Assembly: GCA_030220185.1 (NCBI GenBank)
Contig: JASPKZ010001268.1
Span: 1-64,000, forward strand
DNA length: 64,000 nucleotides
Direction of reading: 5' to 3'
Source: Diploptera punctata
Lineage: Eukaryota > Arthropoda > Insecta > Blattodea > Blaberidae
Positions 63,606-64,000 of the stretch are shown one piece after another (position 1 is the first letter of the stretch; every line of letters begins with the position of its first letter). A model generated the notes under the pieces. It was not told the DNA's origin, made no database searches, and saw only the letters and a program-made list of their open reading frames with translations. Position numbers and translations under genes: made by a program.

Positions 63606-64000
63606 AAGTATATAAAATAATTACACGAGGAGGGAAAACTCTAGAGAACTGTTTGGTAAGAATATTGTAGCTTGGATGGATGAAACAAAATGGATCATTT
63701 CATCACGCACTAAATAAAGTTCATTATATGAATTTTATGGTGAAAACAGATCATTTTATATTAATTCCAATAATAAATAATTTAATGTACATAATAATAT
63801 GTACATATGTAATAATATGTACATATCATATTTTTACTCCTTATCACTGAAGTTCACACTCCAATTTATTTTCTTCCTTCATTAATTATTTTCCCATCTG
63901 ATTCTAAAACTGATCCTAAATATTTGAATGTTTCAACTTTTTTTTTAAATTTCTACATTTTCACATTGTAATTTATCTTCATTCTCTAGTTGCGTCGTGA

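Larger units (their letters stand above)
59750..64000 (+). repeat. Paralogous block P3, copy 2 (runs off the window)
   Basis: Collinear with 15430-24420. Private insertions are the LINEs at 59837-60364, 60822-61300 and 63212-63605. All four large insertions of copy 1 are absent. Confidence 0.9.

Overview
The window looks like repeat-dense intergenic or intronic DNA of an insect, most likely a blattodean (cockroach or termite). That placement is inference: it rests on AT-rich DNA, spliced exons with GT/AG borders, tRNA-derived SINEs, and many truncated non-LTR retrotransposons whose C-terminal 'GHV.RM ... GRP..RW' tails I associate with cockroach genomes. I see no prokaryotic genes, no operons, no CRISPR array and no viral genes.

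Three pairs of paralogous blocks organise the window. P1 is 1-5400 against 28830-33030, P2 is 6165-7330 against 39250-41460, and P3 is 15430-24420 against 59750-64000 (cut by the window end). P1 holds the only host-like gene: a coiled-coil exon followed by an ankyrin-repeat exon. It is nearly readable at 30411-33005; the copy at 1-5400 is broken, and its coiled-coil part has grown into about 33 units of 63 bp. Within each pair, elements present in one copy are missing from the other. This gives matched filled and empty sites for several insertions, some with clear target-site duplications (TSDs).

Mobile DNA fills most of the rest. There are 5'-truncated RTE-like LINEs on both strands, a CR1-like LINE tail, and a jockey-like LINE with an intact 616-codon ORF1 but no ORF2 beside it (33902-35752). 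There are at least four tRNA-derived SINE families (A-D). DNA transposon derivatives include mariner fragments, a mariner-like element reduced to its HTH domain, a pogo/Tigger-like deletion derivative, a hAT-like MITE and foldback elements. tRNA-like cassettes flanked by inverted arms recur along the window.

From 44626 to 55972 lies a satellite of 97 units in two length classes (121 and 110 bp). Its first 40 units form two copies of a 20-unit higher-order repeat.

The least explained object is a GC-rich 1393-bp insertion at 20436-21828, flanked by a perfect 13-bp TSD and absent from the paralogous site. It is a head-to-tail series of units, each opening with a target-like [A/G]GTACATC motif and carrying hairpins whose paired bases change together. 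It is the best candidate here for an undescribed system.
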